From the NCBI GenBank assembly GCA_025738555.1, contig JAOVFP010000011.1:4340001-4404000 (forward strand): 64,000 nt of DNA. Reading direction: 5' to 3'. A model generated the notes under the pieces. It did not search any database. It had not been told where the DNA came from and worked only from the letters and a program-made list of their open reading frames with translations. The DNA comes from Cyathus striatus. Taxonomy: Eukaryota; Basidiomycota; Agaricomycetes; Agaricales; Nidulariaceae. Positions 33,506 to 45,184 of this stretch are shown here, piece by piece (position 1 is the stretch's first letter; every line of letters begins with the position of its first letter). The position numbers and the translations under genes were made by a program.

Positions 33506-35540
33506 ATGGAGTTTCCTATTCAGCACCTTCATGATGAACTGCGCCAGAATCCAGCCAGAGTGGCTGTTGTCACGGATTTCGGACCCGTGAAGGGAGGAAG
33601 GGCGGCAAACGGGGCAGCAGTATTCCTTGGTGACTTCTATTATTGTTTATTATTATGTGCTAGTGCTAAAATGAAAGATAAAAAGAGATACCCTATGCAC
33701 TTCCACCTGGTCGATTTGAGGATCCTCATCCACTCCCTCCGAATTTTAAATATGAGGAGAAAGATTATATCTCAGAGTCATACTGTTAGCCCAGTCAGTT
33801 TTACTGCATTCTTTGGCTGAAATGTTTCCCTAAGATGCTGTCCAACCAATGGATGACGGCCAGGCTAGAGGTAAACACTTCCCAGTCATGACCGTCTTTA
33901 ATTGGACTAATTGGACTATCTTATAATTTGTAGACACTCCATTTGAGGATAAAGTGGGGTTCGGGAAACCTACAGAAAATCCGTGAGCAGCTTCATTTGG
34001 ATATACATTACATACGCATAATATTTCACATTTTAAGTTTGTTTTTAAACATTGTTGTACCTCCTTCATTCCCATCCGAGAAAGGATTTCCTGTAAAAGT
34101 CTACATACATGGGGGATTTCTTCAGTTTGGTTCACCCCATGGACTAGGCTCGCAAGCACAATACATTTCAGCTGAGCGGTCAGAGGTTTGGGTAAACATC
34201 GGGTATCGTCTCTCCGTTTTCGGATTCATCGCATGCGATAAACCTCGCTTGGATGGTAACTACGGATTCAAAGATCAATGGTTAGCTTTGGAATGGATTA
34301 AATCAAATATTTCTACTTTTGGAGGTAACGAAAATTGGGAAATCAGATAATAATATAAAGTGTAACCATTCACTCCAGGCAACCCAGATGACGTCCAAAT
34401 TACTGGACTTTCAGCAGGTTTTTATTGAGTCATGATCTTCATTTTCGGTACCTAATATTTCTTATAAACAAGGGGCTCATTCCGTGCATCAGATTTTGCA
34501 CCATGTATCCTCGCTTCCTCCTGGAGTACAGGCTCCATTCCACTCAGCAGTGCTGCAATCAAATGCTATATTGTAAGCAAGCAACATTAGGTCTTAAAAT
34601 CGATGACAGTCCTTGAAATGGAGATGATCATTTAGAACTGACCCAAAAACTCCGGAAGAACTGCGACCTCAATTTCAGACCCTGTGCAAAGCATTGTATC
34701 TAGATCCCGACGACCCCAATGTCTTAGAAACTTTAAAGGATCCAACAAAGGTGTCGTGGTCTTTAATTACCCATGTCATTGAAACGGAAGCATTGGGAAC
34801 ATATGGTACATTCCGTGGTTGCTCATCCTCGGATTGGATATCCACTTCTCCTGGTCCTATGGAAAGACAAAGGTCTGGTGATTTTGCACGCGGATTAATA
34901 GAGCATGGCGTCAGGAGTATTGTTGTGGGAGACCTGACGGAAGAATGGTATTTATACTCAATCGCGCACCCTATACATTCCACCAAAGATATTATCCCGA
35001 ATCTGGAACGATACTTTGCTCAAGAAACAGTACAGCGGTTAGTAGAAAAATATGATAAAAGAATACCAGATGATGCGCCACCGAAAGAAGCCGAAAGACT
35101 GTTTGGAGAGCTGCTGAGTTGTTTGCAGGTTCACCTCCCAGTCCGTATCCTTGCGAGAGATTTGATTGCTTCAGGATTTCCTGTCCTGCGGTATGAAATT
35201 CGTTGGACACCAGAGCAGTCTAGATCAGAAGGTACATAATGCAGGCGAATAAACTTCTGTCAAAGTATCACTTATCAAGTTTCTAGGTTATGTCACGCAC
35301 GGTAGCGATCGATGTCTTTGGGCGCTTCGTGTACCAAATCTTGACGAAGATCAAGTTGGGGTTGCTAAGGATTGGGTTGACAAAGTCCAGAAAGAAATTA
35401 AACAGCTTGAACAGAATTCACGTCGATCTCAAATAGAGCTGTTAGCTTTGCAGGAGGACAAATCCATTGGTTGGACAAAGGACCACAAATGGGAATGGTT
35501 TATGAAGTTACACGACGTCGTACCTGGGGAAGTAGCATGA
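33506..35540 (+). CDS. Type-B carboxylesterase/lipase, cytosolic type
   Basis: Alpha/beta-hydrolase that cleaves esters. Nine exons: 33506-33629, 33686-33784, 33835-33870, 33934-33982, 34038-34324, 34379-34417, 34473-34572, 34636-35231, 35287-35540; 527 residues. Family marks: EIPYALPPGRFEDP, TPFEDKVGFGKPTENPL, VYIHGGFLQFGS (oxyanion loop), WLALEWIKSNI and the nucleophile motif GLSAG with Ser at about 209 (many relatives have GESAG). A C-terminal THGSDRCLW supplies the likely catalytic His. No signal peptide is seen, unlike secreted cholinesterase-type enzymes. Same strand as the deacetylase; substrate unknown. Confidence 0.88.
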
Positions 35541-35712
35541 TCAATGATGTACTATATATAAGCTATATATGTACATAGCTGAAGCGATAATAGCTACGAT
35601 TAGTACTAACCTCGTAAACGTACGAGATTAGACGCTGTTGTCAGGTACTTAAATTCGAATGGAAGCGATATAAGTATTTCCCCCTTTCCCCCTACTGACA
35701 TCTCAGTGAACG

Positions 35713-38700
35713 ATGGCGGAAACCCAGGTAATACGAATGTGCATCGAGTGATTTAATATCTTATGTTGATTGTTAAATGTCCAGAACCACTCTGAAAATC
35801 GGATTTTGTCTGTTATACTTAAGAGTATACATTAAGTTGCACTTAATTCTGCCTCTAATTCCGCCTTGGCTAGGCATTCAAATCACATATGAACCGGGGA
35901 ACGATTCAAATATTGCGATCTCCGAAAAGATATCCTTTCAACTGGATGTAGACGGAAGGCAGCTGGATGATCCAAAGGCTATGGAAAGAGTACTACCGAG
36001 TATCTGGAGAGTTCCTTACGATGTTGAAATCGAAATGTATGTATTATTGGATAACTATTGAGAAGTTCGCTTACTCGCGTATATTGAGTTTGACTTCATC
36101 GTCATATGTAGGATTTCACATGCTCTGTATAAATGACGGCGACGACGACGTGGAAAGTTCGTCATTTATTTTGAAGACCGCAGATCTTCAGACCTTTGCT
36201 CATCTCGAGACGGATAGTAGTTAGTCTCCACGTTGATAGCAAAGCAATGGGACATTATTAACTTTTTGTTTAGAATACGTAGTCCAAACAGACAAGACAA
36301 ATCATATTACTCTTGAATTCCAAATTCTGGTGGCTCCAACAGGGAGAGGTACCTTAGATCATCCATAAAATGTTCTTGAATTATTAACTGATTTATACAA
36401 AGGGCACCTAGATAATTGGTACATGAAGTTATCAAACATGTCTCGGGAGAACACACATAAAGCGGGACTACTTAATTACCTCGGAGACGCACACCTTCAA
36501 GCATTTAAGGAATTCGAACTGGAAGTAGATCTCAGAAATGCAGTTGAGGCGTACAAAGCCGCAGTTTCTCTCACACATCCAACCAGCCCAAAACATCTTC
36601 TATTCCTAGAGGACCTTGGAATAGCGTTAGAAACTCTGTGTCAGGTCACTGAGGAAGAAGAAGATTTCAGAGTGGCAATTGACGTCCGAAAGAAAGTAGC
36701 CAATATCTCACTCTCCAACAAAGATCCCAAAGCGGCAACCAGAATGAACAGTCTCGGGAACGTCATATGGCTGCGGCTTGAATATGGGTTAGGGACCCTA
36801 AGGGACTTGGATGACGTAATTGATTACCAGCGTTTAGCAGTGGATCTTTCGCCCAAAGGACATGTTGATCTAGCTGCATACTGTACAGACCTGGGAAACG
36901 CGCTGATAACCCGTTTCCAAAAGTCTGAAGATTCCTCGCAAATAGATCTGGAACAAGCCTATGATGCTCATCGTCAAGCAGTAGACCTAACAACAGAGGA
37001 TGACGAGAACTTGGAGAACAGGCTTGTCAATCTCAGCGGGACGCTCAGGATATTTATGAGTAATAGCTCTTTTGGTCAAGAGCACATTGAAAATTCTATT
37101 AAGGCCAACAGCAAGATTGTTGCTTTCCATAAAGCTAATGATGAGATTCGTCGGGATGCTTTGGGAGGGTTAGGAAATGCCCTGCTTCGCCGTGCTGCTA
37201 AACATGTGGGCTTGGATGACATCGACGCCGCCATCTTAGCTCATAAGGAATGTGTAGATCTCACACCCAAGGATGACAAAACCCTTCCAACCGAACTAAA
37301 TAATCTTGGTGTTGCATTGGAAAGGCGGTATGAACGCACAGGAGACAATTCTGACGTGGACCAAGCCATAGAGATGCACGAGAAGTCAGTGACTGCTAGT
37401 AGCGGGGATGACGAAGATCTCCCAGTATATCGAAATAATTGGGCTAGTGCCCTGAAGAACCGGTATGATTTGAAGAAAATCCAAAGCGATATCGAGAAAG
37501 CAATCCAGATTTACCAAGACACGATAGATGGTATATCTGATGATCACCAGCTCAGGGCTACGTTGTACCATAACCTCGGAAGCTCGCTAAGTCACCGGTT
37601 TGAATTCACTGGCGAGCTACGACATATCGACGATTCCATATTGAAACGTGAACGGGCAGTCGCCGCAGCGGCCCCAACAGATGGAAATATAGCGGCATAC
37701 TACAATGGCCTCGGAGATGCTTTTCTGACTCGATACGACCGTTCCGGCAACATGCCAGATCTCGAAATGGCTATATCGGCCTACAAGAAGAGTGTCGACC
37801 TCGTCGACGACGATCATGAGGATAAAAATATGTTTCTGAGTAATCTGGGAAGCGCATACAGGGATAGATTCGAAGCATTGCAAGTCCGTTCAGACATTGA
37901 CGCGGCGATTTCTGTACAAAGTAAAGCTTGCGCATTGGTCCCAGAGAACCATAGCCTTGCGGCTGCCCATGCCAATAACCTGGGAAACTCACTTATAACC
38001 TGTTACGGTTCTACGAAAGATAAGGACGAACTCAAAGCTGCAGTTGAAGCACATCGAAAATGTGTGGAATTGACGCGAAGGGGGGATAGACACGTAGCTA
38101 AACACAATAGCAACCTCGCTTATTCGTTGCTTATGTTGTTCAGAGATGCAAAAGATCTCGCTACCGCTAATGAAGCAATAGGACTGTTGGAGAAGAGCGT
38201 TGAAGTGACGCCTCAAGGACATCCAGACCGGGCATTGTGGATGTATTACCTGGGAGACGCTTTCTACACTCGCTATGAGCAGCTGCATGACCATGCAGAC
38301 CTTGAAAGCGCTGTGACCCAGTACCGTCAGGCAGCAGAGTACAAAACCGCCCGACCGTCCGTGCAGCTATACTCAGCGAAAAAATGGGGCATGTATAGTT
38401 TGTCTATTGACTCTAGGAAAGCATTGTATGCGTATGCAACCGCGCTGCGTCTTTTACCCCAAGTAGCATGGTTAGGAGAAACAATCAACGATCGACATTC
38501 CCGGATGGCTGTGGTTGACGATTTAGCTAATGAAGCTGCAGCTGCAGCTATATCGCAAGGCGAGCTGAACACGGCTCTGGAATGGCTCGAACAAGGACGC
38601 GGGATCGTATGGAGTCAGCTTAGTGACTTGCGTACACCAGTTCGAGAGCTGGAAGCTAAAAATGAAGAGCTGGCGAAGGAGTTTGTTAGGGTGTCAAAAG

Positions 38701-40054
38701 CCCTAGAGCATGCAGGCAGCCGTGCCTACGCGCGGAACAGTGATATCATTAGCTCTACAGTGCAGATGCCCGTAGAAGAGGAAGGTAGGAGACAACATAG
38801 ACTCGCTGAGGAATGGGAATCCCTAATAGCGGAGATTAAGCAACTGGATGGATTCGAGGACTTCATGCAGCCGGTGTCGTGGAGTAAAATGCTGGCTTCG
38901 GGCTCAGCATTAAGACCCGTGGTCATTATCAACGTACATAAGACCAGAAGCGACGCTCTTATACTTCACGATACGCAGACGATTCTTCATCTTCATCTAC
39001 ACCAACTTAGTTACGAGAAGGCGATAGCACTTCGGAATGCTTTGAAGCGATGCTTGGCATCAGGAGGCGTCCAGGTGAGAGATACAAGAGCTTCAAGGCT
39101 GGCATATCAGGCCAGTGCGGGTTTGGGTAATGTTCTTGCTATTCTTTGGACACACGTTGTAAAGCCTGTGCTAGATGTGCTTGAAATCTCGGTAAGTTCG
39201 GTCAATATTGAGGTATAGTGACAGGACTTACACAACGCTAGCCAAGCACCGATCCGCGTCGTCTATGGTGGTGCACAACAGGGCCGCTAACGTTCCTCCC
39301 TCTACACGCAGCAGGGATCTATGGTTCAGGGAAAGCGAAGGCAACTGCTCTTGACTACGTGGTTTCGTCCTATACACCAACCATAAGCGCACTGCTGCAA
39401 CCTCGAGATGCAACAGACACGAATCGATCCTTTACTGGGATCCTCGCAGCCAGTGTACCGAACAAAGAAGGCCTTGCACCTATCCCAAATACGACGAAGG
39501 AGGCCGCACACATTCGTGAACTGGCCGGCAAGTTCAAATTGAAACACTGTATTCTAGAGAAAACAGAAGCAACAGCGAAAAAAGTAGCGATTGAAATGGA
39601 AAACTACAATTGGATACATCTGGCGTGCCATGCTTCGCAGGAAACGGGCGAACCCTCGAAGAGCGCGTTCTTTCTTCATGATAGTCCTTTGGAGTTATCG
39701 GCCATTATCAAGAAGCGATTGAAGAATGCTGACTTTGCCTTCCTTTCTGCGTGTCAAACTGCTGCTGGTGATGAGAATATTGCAGAAGAAAGTGTGCATC
39801 TCGCGGCGGGGATGCTGTCTGCAGGATATCGAAGTGTTATTGCTTCGATGTGGTCCATTAAGGATAAGACGGCTCCGATACTCGCGGGGGATGTTTATTC
39901 ATACCTTTTTGATAATGCAGGGGACGAACCCGGACCTAATAGCTCTCTCGCAGCATTTGCACTGCATGCTGCTTTACAGCATCTCCGGAAGGATAATGTT
40001 GATTCTGAAGAAGCGTTATTATCTTGGGTGCCATTTATTCATGTTGGAAATTGA
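35713..40054 (+). CDS. TPR-CHAT protein (caspase-like HetF-associated peptidase domain)
   Basis: Large putative cysteine peptidase of 1341 residues. Exons: 35713-35727, 35785-35824, 35874-36036, 36089-36219, 36274-36348, 36403-39191, 39242-40054. Residues 1-140 form a beta-rich N-terminal module that may be C2-like (uncertain). About 145-900 hold roughly a dozen degenerate TPR units of 46-48 residues, each with an LG-x-A(L)-x-x-R-x-E-like core and an AI-x-x-H-x-x-x-V-x-LT helix. The CHAT domain fills about 1060-1341, with catalytic His in HLACHA (about 1201) and Cys in FLSACQTAAGD (about 1242), followed by GYRSVIASMWSIKD. The long exon 6 had an apparent stop only because of the last intron. 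Such proteins are expanded in mushrooms; known relatives act in regulated proteolysis. Confidence 0.9.
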
Positions 40055-40417
40055 GTTTGGAGCGCTTGTACAATGTTTCTGTAGAATTTGAGAGAGTGAT
40101 ATCGGAAGACATATGTACTGAGTGGAAGTTGAAAAGGAAGGAGCAGTAAGCAGCCGTTTCTAAACTTTGCGGATCGGTCGGTAGTATACCGGAACGCGTC
40201 AATCACGTGGCAGCAAACCAAGGTGACGGAAGGACAACTGGGCGATGGGCACAGCCGTGAGCTCTGCCTTGTCCGCTGCTGCGACAAAGCTCTTTCTTTC
40301 TTTTACACCATCATCTTACTCTTATCACTGCGACAAATTTAAAACCTTAAAGTTATTCTATCCCATTCTTTTGCTAGACGTTATCTCAAGCTTCATTTCG
40401 CAGGTTAAGGGGCGGAT
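40055..40417. promoter_or_regulatory. Upstream region of the Abp1 gene
   Basis: 363 bp, no gene; pyrimidine-rich from about 40290 to the ATG. Confidence 0.35.
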
Positions 40418-43177
40418 ATGTCTCTCCAAGTCAACCTCTCCAGTAGAGATATCCTCAACGCGTATCAGGATGTCCTTAATAACAGAGGAAGTGACTGGGC
40501 CATCTTCACATACGAGGGAGGAACAAATGACCTTAAGGTTCAGGCAACAGGTAGCGGGGGTCTAGAGGAATTGGAAGAGGAGTTCTCAGATGGAAGGTGC
40601 GTATCAAGGCCGATAGAGCCTGATAACTGCCATAATACAAAGGGCGCTTAATGTCATCAACCCAGGATACAATATGCGTTCGCTCGTGTCCTAGATCCTA
40701 ACGTATGCATCTTGTGCATTCTCGACTCGAGTGGCTATTAACTAACGTTCATACAGAGCCAACTTCCCAAGTTCGTTCAAATTAACTGGTGTGGCGAGGG
40801 TGTCCCCGAGGTCAAGAAGGGTTTGTTCCATACACATTCGAATGCTGTAGCACGCTTCCTCCGTGGTACCCACGTAGTAATCACTGCCAGAAACGAGGTA
40901 TGCCCTTCTTTTCTAGCATCTGGCAACGGTCGCTGATGATCGTATCGCAGAGTGATGTCACCTCAGCTCTCATCATGTCTCGTGTCGAAGCAGCATCTGG
41001 AGCCAGGTACTCAGCACAGAAAGAGGCTCCGAGGAGATTCGAACCTATCACTCCAGCGGGCTCCAGCTACACCCCTGTCGGCAGGGTGGACATGGCTGCT
41101 CTCAAGAGGGCCCCTCCTCCGGCAGCAAAACCGACAGCACCAACGAGCACTCGACCTGCGTTCAGCGCTGCTCGACCTACTGCATCTGCCGCATCGCTGT
41201 ATGGGAGGCCCACCCCATCTCCAGCTGCTCGTACTCCTGGCCCAGCCCCCGACGAATGGCCCGAAGAGAAGCCAACTGCAGCTGCTGCACCACCACCTCC
41301 CCCAGCAGCCAGCCGCCCACCCGCAATCCCAACTGCCGCAAGGCCTACACCTGCCGCTACTCCAAGGCCCGCGTTCAGCGCTATGGTAAGGATCTAAATA
41401 TAATCTCGCTATTCATAGAGTTGATCTTACCTATTTGCGGCAGACGCCATCCGCTGCAGCTTCGGCTCCTAGAGCAGCTTCCCCAGCTCCCCCTAAGGTT
41501 GTTGCACCTCCAACTCCTGCATTTTCTTCAAATATTCCCACTAAGCCAGCAGAGGAAGACCGCATCGAGCCAGCCAAGAGCGCTTACACTCCCGTTAATC
41601 TTCCTGCCCCGAAGAAGCTCAGGAATCCGTTCGCCCAGTTTGAGCAACAACAGCAGGAGCAAGCTCCCCCTCCCCGCTCTCCTGCCGGTGATGCTATCAA
41701 GCTGACTTGGTCCCAGCGCCAGGCGTTGGCAAAGAAGCAGGCAGAGGAAGAAGAGGCAAGGAGCAGGAGCGCAAGCTTTACTGCACCTCGACCTCCTCGC
41801 AGCTTCCTACGTTCAAGTCTAGCGCTCCTGCGTTCGGTAGGGCGAGTGTGCAACATTCCGCTCCTAGGAACTTTGGTGCGGTTGGTGCTGCTGCTGGCGT
41901 TGGTGCTGTTGGTGCTGGAGCTGCGTTTTCTAGTCGTGCCGCTAAGCCTGAGCCAGAACTTGAGCCTGAACCAGAATATGTCTACGAGCCTGAGCCTTCG
42001 TATGAGCCCGAGCCTGCATATGAACCAGAACCAGAACCGGAGTATGAGCCTGAACCAGAGCCTGAATTTGTGAGTTGTTTATATTTACTGTCATATTCAT
42101 GTTTTGATGAAATGTGCTGCAGGCTCCTCCTCCTCCACCACCTCCACCACCACCTGCTCCTCCCCGTGCTCCAGAGCCAGAGCCAGAGGTGGAGGCAGCA
42201 GCACCACCTCCACCACCGCCGCCTCCACCTCCTCCACCACCACCTCCCCCTCCTGCTCCTCAGGGTAAGGTCCCCAATCTTTCGCATATACCTGTTGATT
42301 TATGGTGTTTCAGATGGCAGCCCTTTCTATCCATGAACCTGAGCCAGAGCCTGAACCTGAATCACAAGTCGCAGGTGGGGTCCCTCCTGGTCTGACGGGC
42401 ACTGTTGCTGTTGTTTTGTACGAATACGAGGTGCGTGTGTAGCTGCATGTCTGGGTGTTTAATAAACGAAGCGATTAATCTAGGCCACCGAGGACAACGA
42501 ATTAGCCCTCTTGGAAGGAGAATATATTCAACAGATTGAAGAGATCGATGATGGCTGGTGGAGAGGTGTAGGTCCAAGTGGCAAGAGTGGATTGTTCCCC
42601 TGTACGTTTGATATTCTTGCTATAATGTCTTGGGTCTAACAGTTGATATAGCCAACTACGTTGAGACTGTTCAACGAGCCGAGGATGCTGTTGAGCCAGA
42701 AGCAGAAGCTCCGCCTCCCCCGCCTCCCCCACCTCCACCCCCACCTCCTCCTGTAAGTGCATATGAGTATGTGTAATAGACTTTTAGAGCTAATGAGTTA
42801 ATTTGATCAGCCCGCTCCTGCGGCGCCACCCGCACCTCCCGCCCCTCCTCGCGCTCCGACACCACCTCCAGCTGCGGATGCTGGAATTATTGCTATCGCT
42901 TTATATGAGTGAGTCGGCATGTGCCATTTTGTAGTTTATGGCACTAAACAGCACCACCCTTGTAGCTATGAAGCTGCAGAAGATAATGAGATATCGTTCC
43001 ATGAAGGTGACACGATTGTAGAAATTGCGCCTGCTTCGGAGGATTGGTGGCAAGGAAAGAACCAGGTTGGAGAAGTGGGATTATTCCCTGGTACGTTTAT
43101 TCCTTCCCACACAATTCCCGCGGTGCTTACTAGGTTTTTGCTATGCAGCAAACTATGTAGAGGTTCAGGAGGGTTGA
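40418..43177 (+). CDS. Actin-binding protein Abp1/drebrin-like (ADF-H plus two SH3)
   Basis: Couples cortical actin to endocytosis through ADF-H and SH3 domains. Exons: 40418-40596, 40666-40702, 40757-40897, 40951-41385, 41444-42069 (with a frame problem), 42123-42264, 42321-42430, 42484-42601, 42652-42752, 42811-42908, 42966-43090, 43149-43177. The ADF-H domain fills about 1-135 (VNLSSRDILNAY, WAIFTYEGGTNDL, INWCGEGVPEVKKGLFHTH). Then come a Pro/Ala-rich region, a coiled WSQRQALAKKQAEEEEAR segment, an EPEP repeat tract and polyproline. Two SH3 domains follow (ALYDYEAAEDNE, WWRGVGPSGKSGLFPSNYVE, GLFPANYVEVQEG). Within exon 5, after EEEEARSRS, the frame must shift at about 41768-41801. Either a 32-nt GC-AG intron (41770-41801) or a missing base explains it; the model is then about 702 residues. 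Confidence 0.85.
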
Positions 43178-43965
43178 GAAGTGAAATGTGATAAAATGTA
43201 CAAGTACATAGGTTGGTTTAGCAGAATATCTTGCTGCTGCTTGTGTACGTATAGATGGACTATAATGGAAACGCGGTAGTCAAAAGAAGTTGTTTGGCTG
43301 GGATGAGCGCGATCAACAAGTAGCCTTCCCGGGGACTGTTTCAGTCGACGTCCGCTGCTCTAAGCCTTCTCCCACGGAATCCGTGCAGTCCCATCGATTT
43401 GCTCGTTCTCTTCCATCTCCTTACAGCAACCTCCCGCGCGCGTCGCAGCCATGCTTTTTACTGCAATGGGTCAGTTTATCTCGGACCTCTTGCTGTTCAC
43501 ATCGTACCTCACGTATTATGCGGCCCCCCAGCATGCTTCAGCCCTTCTGTTCCAGCCTTTGTTCGACGTGCTTGGGGTAGCTTTATCTCATCACCTGCTC
43601 ACTTACTGATATCGATTAGCTCACCCAGTCCAAAATGGCGGAAGATTGACTCATACAGACGAGGACTTTCGAAAGGCTGACTACTTCTTTTGCAATGGGA
43701 TGGATGACCCGTGGCTGCCCAAGTATGTAATTTAAACGTTTATTGCGAGGAATCTTCTTTTTGACGTTTCCTTGGCCAGGCTTCGCAGGTATTTGCTTAT
43801 TGTCAGTCTCTTACTCTCGAGAAGTATGAGCTTCACAGATTCATTTATGTCTTGACATAAAATCTAGGTCCGACATGCTAGTTGGGTCATGAAGTCTGTT
43901 TCGGAAAACTTCCTTATGCCTATTGCTTCCTTTACCCTGGATGGTTGGTCCGCTTCATTAAGCCC
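43178..43965. other. Intergenic, possible unrecognised exons
   Basis: An open stretch at 43451-43610 starts with ATG and hydrophobic codons, and 43625-43720 encodes THTDEDFRKADYFF-like sequence. I could not join these in phase to each other or to the ORF at 43966. No family recognised. Confidence 0.25.
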
Positions 43966-44361
43966 ATGTGCATATACTCAACCACTTTAGCCAATTTTGA
44001 CCCGTCCAAGGTGGAGCCTTTGATGGAGGTGAAAGCAGCCACTCCGGAACAAACCATACTGCCCAGCATTCCACAGGAGAAAGCCTCAACGTCTCATTCT
44101 CACCCGGCTAACAGTGTGAAGAATCTTGTCCGCAATAACGTGAAGCCTCTAATGGAGGAGAAACCAGCCCTTCCGGAACAAATCATACAACCTAGTAGCG
44201 CTCCACTGCCAAAAGTCCCTGCTCTTCTTTCATCCAAGCCTAAAGGCGCAAAAGTGCCTATCGGAAAACGCAAGCCCCCCACCGATACTCACGAACCAAC
44301 CAACCTCCCTCGGACGAGGAAACAGGCCCACATCGACCGTCCTCCCTCGCACAAGCAGTAG
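43966..44361 (+). CDS. Uncharacterised ORF with an internal repeat
   Basis: A 131-residue frame, open further upstream to 43882, with no domain I recognise. It is Pro-, Lys- and Ser-rich and ends in a basic tail. A 60-nt unit at 44008-44067 recurs at 44137-44196 in frame (V-x-PLME-x-K-A-x-PEQ-x-I-x-PS). Differences fall mainly at third codon positions or are conservative, which hints at coding. Missing 5' exons are possible. Confidence 0.3.
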   Translation: MCIYSTTLANFDPSKVEPLMEVKAATPEQTILPSIPQEKASTSHSHPANSVKNLVRNNVKPLMEEKPALPEQIIQPSSAPLPKVPALLSSKPKGAKVPIGKRKPPTDTHEPTNLPRTRKQAHIDRPPSHKQ

Positions 44362-45184
44362 CCTTCGCTTCCTCTATTACATATAAAGTGATGCCACCTG
44401 GGCGGGGTGACGATTGGGTCTCCTCCCATTCCCATTCGTCTGTTCCGTCCAATGTGTCTCATATTCCGTATATTGTATTCAAGAAAGTTCCTATGAAAGA
44501 TCGGAAGTTGAAACACTCAGGAAGCTTTGAGGCCGTGGTGGTTCACCCTTCTCCTTCTCATGCGATGAAAGTCAGGTCCCAACAGCACAGGATGCCGTGA
44601 AAATTTCACTTCTTCGTTCAATGATGAGAACATTTATTGTGTATGAAGCAAGCTAGACATCGATAGGTTCCACTGGGTTGTTCGAGATGCGCGCGCGGAA
44701 CATGCTCGATCTGACTCGTTCAAGCTATTTCATAGATCACCTTCTTGAAGCTCCCTCCCCATGCCGCTGAATTATAGAGCTTTTCACTTCCAGTCCTGGA
44801 AGACCATTATAACTTTGAATTTTGTTAACTATTATTGTAGGTACGTTCGCATTACAAAACGAGCAGTACCAATTGTAAGTATCAAGTAGTACGAATCCTC
44901 AAAAGCTATCACCAAAATATGTACAATATGTACACACGTCTGCTGACGGATTAATCGAGTGGCCCTATTCCTCAAGCAGAAACGGCTGTCTGTGGTATCT
45001 TGCTAATGGTATCGTAATAAATCAATCAAGAGCATCTGCCACCGTGACCCTATCACGACCTGCTATCGTGTCAAGCTTCGGCATGGAGAGTGTTGGTTGG
45101 GGAATGTGCTCGACGTGGCCTCACATGAGATGGCGGCCATGTGTAATGTGACAGCTGCAAAGTCCAAAAAAACTTTTATATACG
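44362..45184. other. Intergenic, nothing recognised
   Basis: Short ORFs only. It separates a plus-strand ORF from the end of the minus-strand F-box gene. Confidence 0.4.

Noticed and set aside
33943..34350. Single-exon esterase ORF
   Set aside because: It extends through introns; the spliced model joins it in frame to flanking exons.
23838..40054. Secondary-metabolite cluster
   Set aside because: No polyketide synthase, NRPS, terpene synthase or P450 is present.
41982..42287. Trp/Arg/Ser-rich ORF antisense to Abp1
   Set aside because: Simple complement of the polyproline and EPEP tracts.
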